Below the pieces are notes generated by a model, which worked only from the letters and a program-made list of their open reading frames with translations, made no database searches and was not told the DNA's origin. The translations under genes were made by a program, and so were the position numbers. Below are positions 43,744 through 53,143 of a DNA stretch of 64,000 nt, piece after piece. Every line of letters starts with the position of its first letter. The stretch's first letter is position 1. This DNA is from Thioalbus denitrificans. GTDB taxonomy: Bacteria; Pseudomonadota; Gammaproteobacteria; DSM-26407. The DNA lies in assembly GCF_003337735.1 (NCBI RefSeq), contig NZ_QPJY01000005.1:18265-82264 (forward strand). Direction: 5' to 3'.

Positions 43744-44640
43744 ATGGAGAAGCCGTACCTGCTGCACCTGCTGACCCCGGCGAAGAACCCGAGCCCGTTC
43801 GACGTGAACATGGCCCTCGACGCCGGCTGGAATCACTGCATTCCCTATACCGGGGTCGCCCTGGAGGAGGTGCCCGGGCTGGTGCAGGACGCCATCTTCT
43901 CCCGCGGCCCCAAGGGGGTGGCGCGCACGGGCCTGTTCCTGGGCGGCCGGGACGTGCACCTGGCCATGGAGATGCTGGAGCGGGCCCGGGCCGCCATGGT
44001 GCCGCCGTTCACTGTGGCCGTGCTGGCCGATCCCAGCGGCGCCTTCACCACCGCCGCGGCCATGGTGGCCTGCGCCGAGCGGGCGCTGCGGCAGCGCGGC
44101 CTGGACGGCCTGGCGGGACGGGAGGTGCGGGTGTTCGGCGGCACCGGCCCGGTGGGCACCAGCGTCGGGATCCTGGCGGCCGGGGCGGGGGCGCACGTGC
44201 GCCTGGTGAGCCACGAGGGCGCGGGTCCGGCGCAGGCCGCGGCGGCACGCTGCGAGCGCTACGGGGTGCGGCTGCAGGGCGGCGACGGGAGCGGCGCGGA
44301 CGCCATCGCGGCGCTGCTGGCGGATGCCGAGGTGGTCTTCAGCGCCGCCCGCGCGGGCGTGCAGGTGCTCGACTCCGGGCTGCTCGCCGGCGCCGGACGG
44401 CTGGAGGTGGCCTGTGACGTGAACGCGGTGCCGCCGGCGGGCATCGCCGGGGTGGCGGCCGGCGCCGACGGCGAGCCGCTGGCGGGCACCCCGCGCGGGG
44501 CCGCCGGCCTCGGCGCCCTGGCGGTGGGCAACATCAAGTACCGCACCCAGCAGGCGCTGCTGCAGCGCCTGCGTGGCGGGGAGGCGGTGGACCTCCACTT
44601 CGGGCAGGCGCTGGAGGTGGCCCGTGGGCTGTGCGACTGA
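43744..44640 (+). CDS. mtdB: Methylene-H4MPT dehydrogenase, MtdB
   Basis: The 298-residue enzyme oxidises methylene-H4MPT to methenyl-H4MPT with NAD(P)+. It starts with the family signature LLHLLTPAKNPSPFDVNMA, and has the dinucleotide site VFGGTGPVGTSVG and the late GALAVGNIKYRTQ. Length is typical. GAGGAG lies 10 bases before the ATG. It sits between beta-RFAP synthase and an ATP-grasp gene, which starts inside its last codons. Confidence 0.94.
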   Translation: MEKPYLLHLLTPAKNPSPFDVNMALDAGWNHCIPYTGVALEEVPGLVQDAIFSRGPKGVARTGLFLGGRDVHLAMEMLERARAAMVPPFTVAVLADPSGAFTTAAAMVACAERALRQRGLDGLAGREVRVFGGTGPVGTSVGILAAGAGAHVRLVSHEGAGPAQAAAARCERYGVRLQGGDGSGADAIAALLADAEVVFSAARAGVQVLDSGLLAGAGRLEVACDVNAVPPAGIAGVAAGADGEPLAGTPRGAAGLGALAVGNIKYRTQQALLQRLRGGEAVDLHFGQALEVARGLCD

Positions 44641-45754
44641 CAACGCGCCGCTGCTGCTGGCGGCCACCAGCGCCCGCGCCCTGGCCCAGTCCGCCCGTCG
44701 CGGCGGCTTCGCGGTGCGGGTGCTGGATCGTTTCGGCGACCTGGACACCCGCGCCGCCGCGGACGGCTTCGCCCTGTGGCCGGAGACGGCCGGGGCCGTG
44801 GCGCTGGCCCGCCTCGGCCGGGCGCTGGACCCGGCCGCGGCGCTGGTCTACGGCGCCGGCTTCGAGGGGGCGGCGGAGTCGCTGCGGGCGCTGGCCGCGG
44901 GGCGGCGGCTGTACGGCAACGCGCCGGAGGTGCTGGAGCGGTTGGGCGAGCCCCGGGCGCTGTTCGAACTCTTCGCGCTGCTGCGCATCCCCCACCCGGA
45001 GGTGCGCTTCCGGCCGCCGCGGCGCCTCGACGGCTGGCTGTGCAAGGACGCGGGCGGCTGCGGCGGGATGGGCGTGGGCCCGGCCCGGGTGCAGGCCGGC
45101 TGTCCCGCGGGGCGCTACTGGCAGCGCCGGCTCAACGGTCCGGTCCACTCCCTGCTGTTCCTGGCCGACGGCGAGCGGCTGCAGGTGGTGGGCTGGAACC
45201 GGCTCGACGCCTGCCGCATCGACCACGGCCATCCCTATGCCTACGCCGGCGCCTGCGGGCGCGCCGCCCCGCCGGCCCACCTGCGCGGGGCGGCCCTGCG
45301 CCACGCCCGGCGCCTGGTCCGGGCGCTGGGCCTGGTGGGGCTGAACGGCATCGATTTCATCGTCGCCGGCGCCCGGGTGCGGCTGCTGGAGCTCAACCCG
45401 CGCCCGGGTGCCAGCTTCGCCCTCTACGACGCCGACTGGCCGGGCGGGCTGCTGCGGGCGCACGTGGGCGCCTGCGGCGGTCGGCTGCCGGTGGCGGGGC
45501 GTACGCCGCCGGGCCCGGCGCGGGCGCAGCGGGTGCTCTACGCCGCCGTGGAGACGCGGATCCCCCCGGATTTCCACTGGCCGGAATGGTGCGCGGACCT
45601 GCCGCGGCCGGGGAGCGCCGTCGCCGCCGGCGAGCCGGTGTGCAGCGTGCTGGCCGAGGCGCCCACCGCGGGCGCCGCGCGGCACCAGGGCGCCCGGCGG
45701 GTCGCGCGGCTGCGGCGCCTGCTGGGGCACGCCGGGTGCAGGAGGGCGGCATGA
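44624..45754 (+). CDS. ATP-grasp protein of the H4MPT/methylofuran cluster
   Basis: The 376-residue ATP-grasp-fold protein has a substrate-side N-terminal domain (about 10-120) and ATP-grasp core residues such as LNGIDFIV and [11 protein letters not shown]. Clusters with H4MPT often carry such an uncharacterised ligase; adding glutamate to the growing methylofuran or pterin side chain is the obvious guess. The start is GTG at 44624 with GGAGG upstream; it overlaps mtdB by 17 bp and mch by ATGA. Confidence 0.82.
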   Translation: MGCATDNAPLLLAATSARALAQSARRGGFAVRVLDRFGDLDTRAAADGFALWPETAGAVALARLGRALDPAAALVYGAGFEGAAESLRALAAGRRLYGNAPEVLERLGEPRALFELFALLRIPHPEVRFRPPRRLDGWLCKDAGGCGGMGVGPARVQAGCPAGRYWQRRLNGPVHSLLFLADGERLQVVGWNRLDACRIDHGHPYAYAGACGRAAPPAHLRGAALRHARRLVRALGLVGLNGIDFIVAGARVRLLELNPRPGASFALYDADWPGGLLRAHVGACGGRLPVAGRTPPGPARAQRVLYAAVETRIPPDFHWPEWCADLPRPGSAVAAGEPVCSVLAEAPTAGAARHQGARRVARLRRLLGHAGCRRAA

Positions 45755-46743
45755 GCGTTCAGCCCCTGCAGTCGCAGCCGGCGCCCAGCGTCAACGCCCT
45801 GAGCGCGCCGCTGGTGGAGTCCCTGGTGGCGGACGCCGCGGCCCTGCGCCTGGGCGTGCGCCGCCTGGCGGACGGCGCCACCCTGGTGGACGCGGGCATC
45901 CGCGTGCCGGGCGGACTCGAGGCGGGCCGCCGCATCGCCGAGATCTGCCTTGGCGGGCTCGGCCGGGTCAGCCTGCTGTCCGACGGCGCCGGCGACTGGC
46001 CCCTGGGCGTGCACGTGCATACCGCCCAGCCGGTGCTTGCCTGCCTGGCGAGCCAGTATGCCGGCTGGAGCCTGGCCCATGGCGAGGGCCGCGGCGCCTT
46101 CCACGCCCTCGGCTCCGGCCCCGGGCGGGCGCTGGCCCGCAAGGAGCCCCTGTTCGCCGAGCTCGGCTACGCGGATGCCGCGGAGCGCACCTGCCTGGTG
46201 CTGGAGACCGACCGCGAGCCGCCGCCGGAGCTGGTGGCGCGCATCGCCCGCGACTGCGGCGTCGCCCCCGGGGGGCTCACCCTGATCCTCACCCCCACCC
46301 GCAGCCTGGCCGGCACCGTGCAGGTGGTGGCGCGGGTGCTGGAAGTGGCCCTGCACAAGGCCCATGAACTCGGTTTCCCGCTCCCCGCGGTCGTTGACGG
46401 GGCGGGGGCGGCCCCGCTTCCGCCGCCCGCCCCGGATTTTTTGACCGCCATGGGCCGCACCAACGACGCCATCCTGTTCGGCGGCCGGGTGCAGCTCTAC
46501 GTGGACGGCGACGAGGAGGCCGCGGGCGAGCTGGCCGAACGCCTGCCGAGCAGCGCCTCGCGGGACTACGGCCGCCCCTTCGCCGAGGTGTTCCGCGACT
46601 ACGACCACGACTTCTTCCGCATCGATCCGCTGCTGTTCAGCCCCGCGCAGGTGCTGGTGAGCGTGCTCGCCAGCGGCCGCACCCACCGCGGCGGCGCCCT
46701 GGCGCCGGAGCTGCTGGCGGCGAGCTTCGGGGGCGGGGCATGA
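45751..46743 (+). CDS. mch: Methenyl-H4MPT cyclohydrolase, Mch
   Basis: The 330-residue enzyme hydrolyses methenyl-H4MPT to formyl-H4MPT. Family landmarks include [11 protein letters not shown] near the start, [23 protein letters not shown] and [11 protein letters not shown]. Length matches methylotroph Mch. A GGAGGG site precedes the ATG. It overlaps genes on both sides by ATGA, within the right operon. Confidence 0.94.
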   Translation: MSVQPLQSQPAPSVNALSAPLVESLVADAAALRLGVRRLADGATLVDAGIRVPGGLEAGRRIAEICLGGLGRVSLLSDGAGDWPLGVHVHTAQPVLACLASQYAGWSLAHGEGRGAFHALGSGPGRALARKEPLFAELGYADAAERTCLVLETDREPPPELVARIARDCGVAPGGLTLILTPTRSLAGTVQVVARVLEVALHKAHELGFPLPAVVDGAGAAPLPPPAPDFLTAMGRTNDAILFGGRVQLYVDGDEEAAGELAERLPSSASRDYGRPFAEVFRDYDHDFFRIDPLLFSPAQVLVSVLASGRTHRGGALAPELLAASFGGGA

Positions 46744-47654
46744 GCCTGCGCATCGCCATCGTCACCGACGACCCGGGCTGGCACGGGGCCCGGCTGCGGG
46801 CGGCGTTCGCCGCCCGCGGCTGCGCGGTGCGCCTGGTCTCCCTGCGCGAGTGCCGCCTGGAGACCGGGCCGGGCGCGCCCGGGGTGTGGCTGCCGGGCTT
46901 CGGCGGGCGGCTGCCCGACGGGGTGTTCGTGCGCGGGGTGCCGGGCGGCAGCCTGGAGGAGGTGGTGTTTTATCTCGATATCCTGCACGGCCTGCGCGAG
47001 CTCGGCGTGCCGGTGGTGAACGACGCCCGCGCCATCGAGCGCACGGTGGACAAGGGCATGACCAGCCTGCTGCTGCACCGGGCCGGGATCGCGACCCCCC
47101 CGGCGGCGGTGGTGACCGGGGCCGGGGAGGCGCGCCGGCGGGTGCTGGAGGCGCGGGCGCGGGGCGGCGAACTGGTGTGCAAGCCCCTGTTCGGCTCCCA
47201 GGGCGAGGGCGTGGTGCGGGTGACGGAGCCGGATCAGCTGCCCCCGGCCGCGGCGTGCCGGGGCGTCTGGTACCTGCAGCGGTTCGTCCCCGTCGCCGGG
47301 CGCTGCCACGACTGGCGGGTGTTCGTCATCGGCGGCCGCGCGGTGGCCGCCATGCGCCGCGAGGGCGAGGGCTGGGTGAGCAACGTGGCCCGCGGCGGGC
47401 GCTGCGAGGCGGCGCTGCTGGACGACACCCTGCGCTCCCTGGCCGAGGGGGCGGTGGCCGCGCTGGAGATGGACTACGCCGGGGTGGACATCATCCGCGA
47501 CGCCGACGGCCGGGCCTGGGTGCTGGAGGTGAACAGCGTGCCGGCCTGGAAAGGGCTGCAGTCGGTCTGCAGCCTGGATATCGCAGCGGCGCTGGCGGAC
47601 CACTGCCTGCGCCGCTGCGCCGGCGCGCCGGCGGCGCTGGAGGCGCTGCCGTGA
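46740..47654 (+). CDS. RimK-type ATP-grasp ligase of the H4MPT cluster
   Basis: The 304-residue RimK/MptN-like protein starts [16 protein letters not shown] and has an ATP-grasp core with [20 protein letters not shown] and the Mg-binding [12 protein letters not shown]. RimK-family ligases add glutamate to a carboxylate, and MptN does so in tetrahydrosarcinapterin formation. This gene (Orf5 type in methylotroph loci) could build glutamyl tails on methylofuran or H4MPT. The reaction is not established here. Confidence 0.85.
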   Translation: MSLRIAIVTDDPGWHGARLRAAFAARGCAVRLVSLRECRLETGPGAPGVWLPGFGGRLPDGVFVRGVPGGSLEEVVFYLDILHGLRELGVPVVNDARAIERTVDKGMTSLLLHRAGIATPPAAVVTGAGEARRRVLEARARGGELVCKPLFGSQGEGVVRVTEPDQLPPAAACRGVWYLQRFVPVAGRCHDWRVFVIGGRAVAAMRREGEGWVSNVARGGRCEAALLDDTLRSLAEGAVAALEMDYAGVDIIRDADGRAWVLEVNSVPAWKGLQSVCSLDIAAALADHCLRRCAGAPAALEALP

Positions 47655-48586
47655 GCGCCCGGCGCCTGCGGGCGGCCTACCTCGAGGCGTGCCGGCTGGA
47701 CCTGGCCGCCCTGAAGCCGGGCAACGTGGGCTGGCACGCCCCCGGCCACGGCATGGCGCCGCGGGACTTTCTGCTCAGCGCGCGGGTGAGCGCCGCGGCG
47801 CTCACCCGCGCCGGCGCCGGGCTCGGGGGGCGCATCGAGGCGGCGGTGGCGGCCACCCGCGCGGCGGTGGGGTGCAACACCAACCTCGGCATCCTCCTGC
47901 TCTGCGCGCCGCTGCTGGAGGCGGGGCCGGCGGAGGGGCCGGAGCAGCTGCGCCGGCGCCTGCAGGCGGCGCTGGCGCGCTGCGGGGTGGCCGAGTGCGA
48001 GGCGGTCTACCGCGCCATCCGCCAGGCGGCGCCGGGCGGCCTCGGCCGCAGCCCGCGCCATGACGTGCACGGGCCGGCGCGCACCGGGCTGGTGACGGCC
48101 ATGGCCGCCGCCGCCGCCCGCGACCGCATCGCCCGCCAGTACGCCACCGGCTTCGCCGACCTGTTCGGCTACGCCCTGCCGCGCCTGCGCCGCCACCTGG
48201 CGCGCTGGGGCGACCGGGCCTGGGCGGCCAGCGCCCTCTACCTGGACCTGCTCGGCCGCTACCCCGACAGCCACGTGGCGCGCCGTCATGGCGCGGCGGC
48301 GGCCGAGCGGCTGCGCCGGCGGATGGCCCCCCACGCCCGGGCGCTGGCGGCGAGCACCCGGCCCGCGGCGCGGCGCGCCCGCCTGCTGGCGCTGGATCGA
48401 ACCCTGAAGAAACGCGGGATCAACCCGGGCACCACGGCCGATCTGACCGTGGCGACCCTGCTGGCGGAGCGGCTCACGTCGGGCCGCCGGCAACCGATCC
48501 CGATCCCTGGCCGGGAACCCGGGGAGGTCCCGGCACCGGCAGTACCACGACCCCTGAACGAAAGAGGAGCAAGACAATGGCAGTGA
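47651..48586 (+). CDS. CitG-like protein of the H4MPT cluster (Orf7 type)
   Basis: The 311-residue protein resembles triphosphoribosyl-dephospho-CoA synthase (CitG/MdcB): [27 protein letters not shown] and SPRHDVHG. In H4MPT loci this family occurs without citrate lyase, so a nucleotide/PRPP-type transfer in cofactor synthesis is inferred. The start is GTG at 47651, and the C terminus overlaps fae by 10 bp. The final 45 residues are Pro/Arg rich. Confidence 0.85.
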   Translation: MSARRLRAAYLEACRLDLAALKPGNVGWHAPGHGMAPRDFLLSARVSAAALTRAGAGLGGRIEAAVAATRAAVGCNTNLGILLLCAPLLEAGPAEGPEQLRRRLQAALARCGVAECEAVYRAIRQAAPGGLGRSPRHDVHGPARTGLVTAMAAAAARDRIARQYATGFADLFGYALPRLRRHLARWGDRAWAASALYLDLLGRYPDSHVARRHGAAAAERLRRRMAPHARALAASTRPAARRARLLALDRTLKKRGINPGTTADLTVATLLAERLTSGRRQPIPIPGREPGEVPAPAVPRPLNERGARQWQ

Positions 48587-49089
48587 TCAACCGCACGATG
48601 GTGGGCGAGGCCCTGGTGGGCGACGGCAACGAGGTGGCCCACATCGACCTCATCATCGGCCCGCGCGGCTCGGCCGCCGAGACGGCCTTCTGCAACGGTC
48701 TGGTCAACAACAAGGACGGCTTCACCAGCCTGCTGGCGGTGGTGGCGCCGAACCTGCCCTGCAAGCCCAACACCATGATGTTCAACAAGGTCACCATGAA
48801 GGGCGCCAAGCAGGCGGTGCAGATGTTCGGCCCGGCCCAGCGCGGCGTGGCCATGGCCGTGGCCGACTGCGTCGAGGACGGCACCATCCCCATGGACGAG
48901 GCCGACGACCTGTTCATCAGCGTGGGCGTGTTCATCCACTGGCTGGCCGAGGACGACAACAAGATCCAGGACTACAACTACGAGGCCACCAAGCTCTCCA
49001 TCCAGCGCGCCGTCGCCGGGGAGCCGAAGGCGGCCGACGTGGTGGCCCGCAAGAGCGTCGAGCAGCACCCCTTCGCGGCCCACGGCTGA
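48577..49089 (+). CDS. fae: Formaldehyde-activating enzyme, Fae
   Basis: The 170-residue protein condenses formaldehyde with H4MPT to methylene-H4MPT. It carries the family motif [11 protein letters not shown] (His22 is the presumed catalytic base), [13 protein letters not shown] and [15 protein letters not shown] precedes the ATG. A very stable hairpin follows it, which fits a highly abundant protein. It handles the toxic formaldehyde formed by MtoX. Confidence 0.96.
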   Translation: MAVINRTMVGEALVGDGNEVAHIDLIIGPRGSAAETAFCNGLVNNKDGFTSLLAVVAPNLPCKPNTMMFNKVTMKGAKQAVQMFGPAQRGVAMAVADCVEDGTIPMDEADDLFISVGVFIHWLAEDDNKIQDYNYEATKLSIQRAVAGEPKAADVVARKSVEQHPFAAHG

Positions 49090-49103
49090 GGGTCCGGGTA
49101 AAC

Positions 49104-49129
49104 CCCGGGGCGGCGTCCGCCGCCCCGGG
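49104..49129 (+). terminator. Stable hairpin after fae
   Basis: An 11-bp perfect GC stem (49104-49114 with 49119-49129) and GTCC loop sit 15 bp after the fae stop. No T-run follows, so partial termination or mRNA protection is as likely as full termination. Confidence 0.5.
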
Positions 49130-49147
49130 CCCGGCGGGAGACGTCAC

Positions 49148-50380
49148 ATGCAATGCCTTGAATGCCATGCCCGGCTGGAGCGGCTCGACAGCGAACACCT
49201 GCTCGGCTGCTGCGGGCTGACCCTGCAGGAGTACGCCCTGCGCCACCACCGGCCGCTGGAGCTGCTGCTGGCCCCGGACCAGGTGGGGGCGGAGGACGAT
49301 CCGGCGGCCTGGACCGGCCCCGTGGCCCCGCCCCGGGAGCATGCCCGGGCGGTGCTGCAGGGCCTGCGCTGGGCCGGCCTGTTACGCACCGAGGGCGCCT
49401 TCGCCGTGATTCCGGGCGAGGTGCGGCGCCTCGACCTGCTGTTCTGGGATCTCGCCTGGCTGCGGGATTTCGGCTTCCGTTTCCGCCAGGAGTACCACTA
49501 CGAGGGGCACCGGGTGATGGCCCGCAACCGGCTCAAGGCCCCGGCCGCGAACCTGCGCCGGCCCCGGGCCGTGCAACTCTCGCCGGTGCCGCCGCCGGGT
49601 TTCCGCGACAGCCTGGCGGTCTACCTGGCCCATGCCGCCGAGCCGCAGGCGGGCTACCTGTTCCTGCCCTTCCCCGACGCCCGCGACGGCGAGTCGGTGG
49701 CCGAGACCCTGCAGCGCGCCCACGGCGTGGCGCTGGTGCGGCTGGATGCCGCCGATCACCCCGGGGGCGTGCTGCTGCGCACCCGCGCCCGCGCCGACGG
49801 CGAGCGCCTGCTGGGGCTGCTGGAGTCGCGCCTGCGGGAGATGCCCGGCGCCTGGGAGCGGTTCACCGACGCCACCCCGGAGCTCGCCGTGGCCAAGGAG
49901 CTGGTGTTCGACGCCGCCCACTTCATCACCGATCACCCGGCCAAGTGCTCCAACCTGCACGGCGGCCGCTACCGCCTGCACGTGGAGATCCACGGCCGCG
50001 TGGACCCGGTCACCGGCTGCGTGGTGGACTACGGCTACCTGAAGCGGGTGGTGACGCGGCAGGTGGTGGAGCGGTTCGATCACCACACCCTGAACTACGC
50101 CGACGGGGCGCTGGCCTGGCGCTCCAGCACCGAGCTGCTCTGCATCCACATCTGGGAGCGGCTCATCGACTACCTGCCCGGGCTGCGGGCCCTCACCCTC
50201 TACGAGACGCCCCAGTCCTGGTGCACCTACCGGGGGCCGGACCTGGCCCGGTTCCAGGCCGAGGGCGAGGCGGCGCTGCTCGGCCACTTCCGCGATCCGG
50301 CCCTGGGCCGCTCGCCGCTGCGGGCGCTGGCGGCGGAGCCGGGCGCGCGGCTGCGGGTGGTGGGGGAGGCGCTCAGCTGA
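49148..50380 (+). CDS. Zinc-ribbon-like/PTPS fusion protein of the C1 cluster
   Basis: The 410-residue protein has an N-terminal Cys/His segment (CLECHARLERLDSEHLLGCC, about 3-22, followed by GLTLQEY) reminiscent of a MucR/Ros zinc-finger pattern. An unassigned middle (about 60-240) and a C-terminal PTPS-fold domain (about 246-400) follow. In the PTPS domain the usual zinc triad is altered: His258 and His271 remain, but the third ligand of HGH is Gly (LHGGRY). The first PTPS gene of the window (15409-15912) keeps all three. The altered site suggests a binding, regulatory or changed catalytic role. Follows fae by 58 bp. Confidence 0.72.
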   Translation: MQCLECHARLERLDSEHLLGCCGLTLQEYALRHHRPLELLLAPDQVGAEDDPAAWTGPVAPPREHARAVLQGLRWAGLLRTEGAFAVIPGEVRRLDLLFWDLAWLRDFGFRFRQEYHYEGHRVMARNRLKAPAANLRRPRAVQLSPVPPPGFRDSLAVYLAHAAEPQAGYLFLPFPDARDGESVAETLQRAHGVALVRLDAADHPGGVLLRTRARADGERLLGLLESRLREMPGAWERFTDATPELAVAKELVFDAAHFITDHPAKCSNLHGGRYRLHVEIHGRVDPVTGCVVDYGYLKRVVTRQVVERFDHHTLNYADGALAWRSSTELLCIHIWERLIDYLPGLRALTLYETPQSWCTYRGPDLARFQAEGEAALLGHFRDPALGRSPLRALAAEPGARLRVVGEALS

Positions 50381-51098
50381 GGGGCGCGCACGCGAAGCGG
50401 CGCAGGGTCGCGGGGCCGATGCGCCCGTCGTGCAGCGCGCTGGCCACCAGCGCCCCGGCCGCGCCCGCGGCCGCCAGGCGCCGCAGGTCGGCGGGGCCGC
50501 GCACGCCGCCGGCGGCGTAGAAGCGGGTGGCGGGCGAGAGGCGCCGGTAGCGGCGCAGGCGATCAAGGTCCGGTCCGCGCCCGGCGCCCACCCGGCCCAG
50601 GGTCATGAGAATCACCTCCGGCGGCCACAGGGCCGGCGCGCGGTCGAGGGGCCGGGGGCCGAGGAAGCCGCCGCCGCGCCAGTCCAGGGAGAGGATCGCG
50701 GCCCCGGTCGCGGCGGGCGGGAAGGGCAGGGCCAGGGTCTCGGAGCCGAGCACCGCCCGGCCCGGGCCGCGGTCACGGAAGCGCGCCAGCTGGGCCCGGG
50801 TGCGGAAGCCCGCGTCCACCCACAGCGCCAGCGCCGGGAAGCGGCGCCGCAGGGAGCGGAGGACGCCGTGCTGGGCCGCGCCGCCGGTGATGGCGTCGAG
50901 GTCGGCCACGTAGAGGGCCGGAAAGGGATGGAGCCGGAGCAGCGCCTCCACCACGGCCAGCGGATCGCTGCTGCCGGGGCACAGGGGGCTCTCCAGGGGC
51001 CGGTAGGCGGCCCGTTCGCCGCGGCGGGCGTGGACCACCACGCCGTGCATGAGGTCGATGACTGGGACGATTATCAAGGGACGGCTGGCCGTGCGCAT
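50373..51098 (-). CDS. HisA-related TIM-barrel protein of the methylofuran cluster
   Basis: The 241-residue HisA/HisF-like (beta/alpha)8 protein starts with IVPVIDLMHGVVVHARRG and ends with AAGGVRGPADLRRL, two phosphate-binding signatures. HisA-like genes of this kind are common in H4MPT clusters, but their reaction is not known to me. Its 3' end overlaps the converging PTPS-fusion gene by 8 bp. Its chosen ATG (51098) overlaps the divergent mfnD start by 8 bp, so the start is uncertain; TTG 51077 is an alternative. Confidence 0.75.
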   Translation of the reverse strand: MRTASRPLIIVPVIDLMHGVVVHARRGERAAYRPLESPLCPGSSDPLAVVEALLRLHPFPALYVADLDAITGGAAQHGVLRSLRRRFPALALWVDAGFRTRAQLARFRDRGPGRAVLGSETLALPFPPAATGAAILSLDWRGGGFLGPRPLDRAPALWPPEVILMTLGRVGAGRGPDLDRLRRYRRLSPATRFYAAGGVRGPADLRRLAAAGAAGALVASALHDGRIGPATLRRFACAPLS

Positions 51099-52107
51099 TT
51101 TCGTGTTCGAGTATGTTACCGGTGGCGGGATGCTGGCTGAATACCCGCCGCCCTCCCTGGTGGACGAGGGCGACCTGATGCTGCGCGCCCTGGTGGAGGA
51201 CCTGGCGGCGGTTCCGGGCGTGGAGCTGGTGGTGACCCGCGACGCCCGCCTGGAGCGTCCCCCGCCCCTGCCGGCGGAGGTGGTGTCCCTGGACGGGCCC
51301 GGCGATTTCCCCGCGGCCTGGGCCCGCTGCGTGGGGGAGGCCGACGCGGTGTGGCCGGTGGCCCCCGAGTCCGGTGGTGTCCTGGAGCGCATCGGCCGGG
51401 CGGTGCAGGCCGCCGGCCGGCTGCTGCTCGGCTGCCGCCCCGAGGCGGTCGGCGTGGCGGCCAGCAAGCTGGCCACGGTGCGCAGCCTCGCGGCCCGCGG
51501 GGTGCCGGTGGTGCCCACCCATTCGCTGGAAGGGCCATTGCCCGCCCACGACGGCTGCTGGGTGGTGAAGCCCGATGACGGCGCCGGCTGCCTGGGAACC
51601 CGCATCGTGGGCGGCGCCGCGGCGCTGGAGGCCTGGCTGGCGACGCTCACCGGGAGCGAACGGGCGCGGCTGGTGGCGCAGCCGTTCGTGCCCGGCACGC
51701 CCGCCAGCCTCTGCGTGCTCGCCCGCGACGGCGCCGCCCGGCTGTTGAGCGTCAACCTGCAGCGGGTGGCGCTGGTGAACGAGGGCTTCGCCCTGCTCGG
51801 CTGCGTGGTCAACGGCCTGGAGGAGGGCGGCGACCCGGTCTACGCCGCCCTGGCCGAGGCCGTGGCGGCGGCGCTGCCGGGCCTGTGGGGCTGCTTCGGG
51901 GTGGACCTGGTGGTGACCCCCCACGGCCCCCGGGTGCTGGAGGTGAACCCGCGCCTGACCACCTCCTACGCCGGGCTGCACCGGGCGCTGGGGGAGAACC
52001 CGGCGGCGCTGGTGCTGGACCTGCTGGATCCCGGCCGGGCCCTGCCCCGGTCCGCCCGCGGCGGCACGCGGGTGGACGTGGACCTGGAGTATCCCTGTGT
52101 CGCCTGA
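51091..52107 (+). CDS. mfnD: ATP-grasp tyramine/tyrosine-glutamate ligase, MfnD-like
   Basis: The 338-residue ATP-grasp protein starts RIFVFEYVTGGGM, the signature of the MfnD family, and has the ATP-grasp motifs VVKPDDGAGCLGT and VLEVNPRLTTSY. MfnD joins glutamate to tyramine in methanofuran synthesis. Methylofuran of Methylobacterium carries tyrosine instead, so tyrosine may be the substrate here, and no MfnA decarboxylase gene is seen. GTG 51091 is chosen because it gives the conserved N terminus. Overlaps mfnF by 11 bp. Confidence 0.85.
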   Translation: MRIFVFEYVTGGGMLAEYPPPSLVDEGDLMLRALVEDLAAVPGVELVVTRDARLERPPPLPAEVVSLDGPGDFPAAWARCVGEADAVWPVAPESGGVLERIGRAVQAAGRLLLGCRPEAVGVAASKLATVRSLAARGVPVVPTHSLEGPLPAHDGCWVVKPDDGAGCLGTRIVGGAAALEAWLATLTGSERARLVAQPFVPGTPASLCVLARDGAARLLSVNLQRVALVNEGFALLGCVVNGLEEGGDPVYAALAEAVAAALPGLWGCFGVDLVVTPHGPRVLEVNPRLTTSYAGLHRALGENPAALVLDLLDPGRALPRSARGGTRVDVDLEYPCVA

Positions 52108-53143
52108 GGCCGCGGTGCTGGGCTGGGACCTGGGCGGGGCGCACCTGAAGGTGGTGCGCTGGAGCAACGCCCGCGGCGTGGAGGGCGCCCTGCAGCTGCC
52201 CTGTCCCCTGTGGCGGGGGGAGCCGCACCTGGAGGCGGCGGTCGCCGAGGCGCTGGAGCGCCTGGGGGCGGGGGTGGCGCTGCATGCCCTGACCATGACC
52301 GGCGAGCTGGTGGACCTCTACCCCGGGCGGGCCGAGGGGGTGCGCCGGCTGGTGGCGCTGATGGCCGGGCGCCTGCCGACGGAGTCGCTGCGGGTCTATG
52401 CCGGCCCGGAGGGCTTCCTCGCCCCCGCCGCCGCCGTGGTGCGCACCCGCCTGGTGGCCTCGGCCAACTGGCACGCCAGCGCCGCGCTGGCGGCCCGGCG
52501 GCTGCCGGCCGGGCTGCTCGTCGACGTGGGCAGCACCACCTCGGACCTGCTGCCCTTCGCCGGGGGAGCGGTCCTGGCCCGCGGCTACACCGACCATGAG
52601 CGGCAGGCCCGCGGCGAGCTGATCTACGCCGGGGTGGCGCGCACCCCGGTGATGGCCCTGTGCCGGGAGGCGCCGGTGGGCGGGGAGTGGACGGGGCTGG
52701 CGGCCGAGCACTTCGCCACCACCGCCGATGTCTACCGCCTCACCGGCGAGCTGCCCGAGGGCGCCGACCAGCATCCGGCCGCCGACGGCGGCGACAAGAG
52801 CCGCGCCGGCAGCCGCCGGCGGCTGGCGCGGATGGTGGGGCTGGACGGGGAGGATGCCGGTGCGGAGGCCTGGGACGGGCTCGCCGCCTACCTGCGCGGC
52901 CGCCAGCTGGACCGGCTGGAGCAGGCCTGCGGACGGCTGCTCTCCCGCGGCGAACTGGCGCCCGACGCGCCCCTGGTGGGCGCCGGCACGGGGCGCTTCC
53001 TGGTGCGGCGCCTGGCCGGGCGGCTGGAGCGGCCGTGGGTGGATTTCGAGACCCTGCTGCCGCTGGGCGGCGCGGGCGCGGCGGCCTCCGACTGCGCCCC
53101 GGCCGCGGCGGTGGCGGTGCTGGCGACCCTGGAGGCGGCATGA
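52097..53143 (+). CDS. mfnF: Methylofuran-core synthase, MfnF-like
   Basis: The 348-residue ASKHA-fold protein (GWDLGGAHLKVV; DVGSTTSDLLPF) belongs to the H4MPT-linked C1-pathway/MfnF family. MfnF couples the aminomethylfuran diphosphate with the glutamyl-tyramine (or glutamyl-tyrosine) unit. Both partners are supplied by neighbours, MfnE and MfnD. The start is GTG at 52097; it overlaps mfnD by 11 bp and pabB by ATGA. Confidence 0.85.
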   Translation: MSPEAAVLGWDLGGAHLKVVRWSNARGVEGALQLPCPLWRGEPHLEAAVAEALERLGAGVALHALTMTGELVDLYPGRAEGVRRLVALMAGRLPTESLRVYAGPEGFLAPAAAVVRTRLVASANWHASAALAARRLPAGLLVDVGSTTSDLLPFAGGAVLARGYTDHERQARGELIYAGVARTPVMALCREAPVGGEWTGLAAEHFATTADVYRLTGELPEGADQHPAADGGDKSRAGSRRRLARMVGLDGEDAGAEAWDGLAAYLRGRQLDRLEQACGRLLSRGELAPDAPLVGAGTGRFLVRRLAGRLERPWVDFETLLPLGGAGAAASDCAPAAAVAVLATLEAA

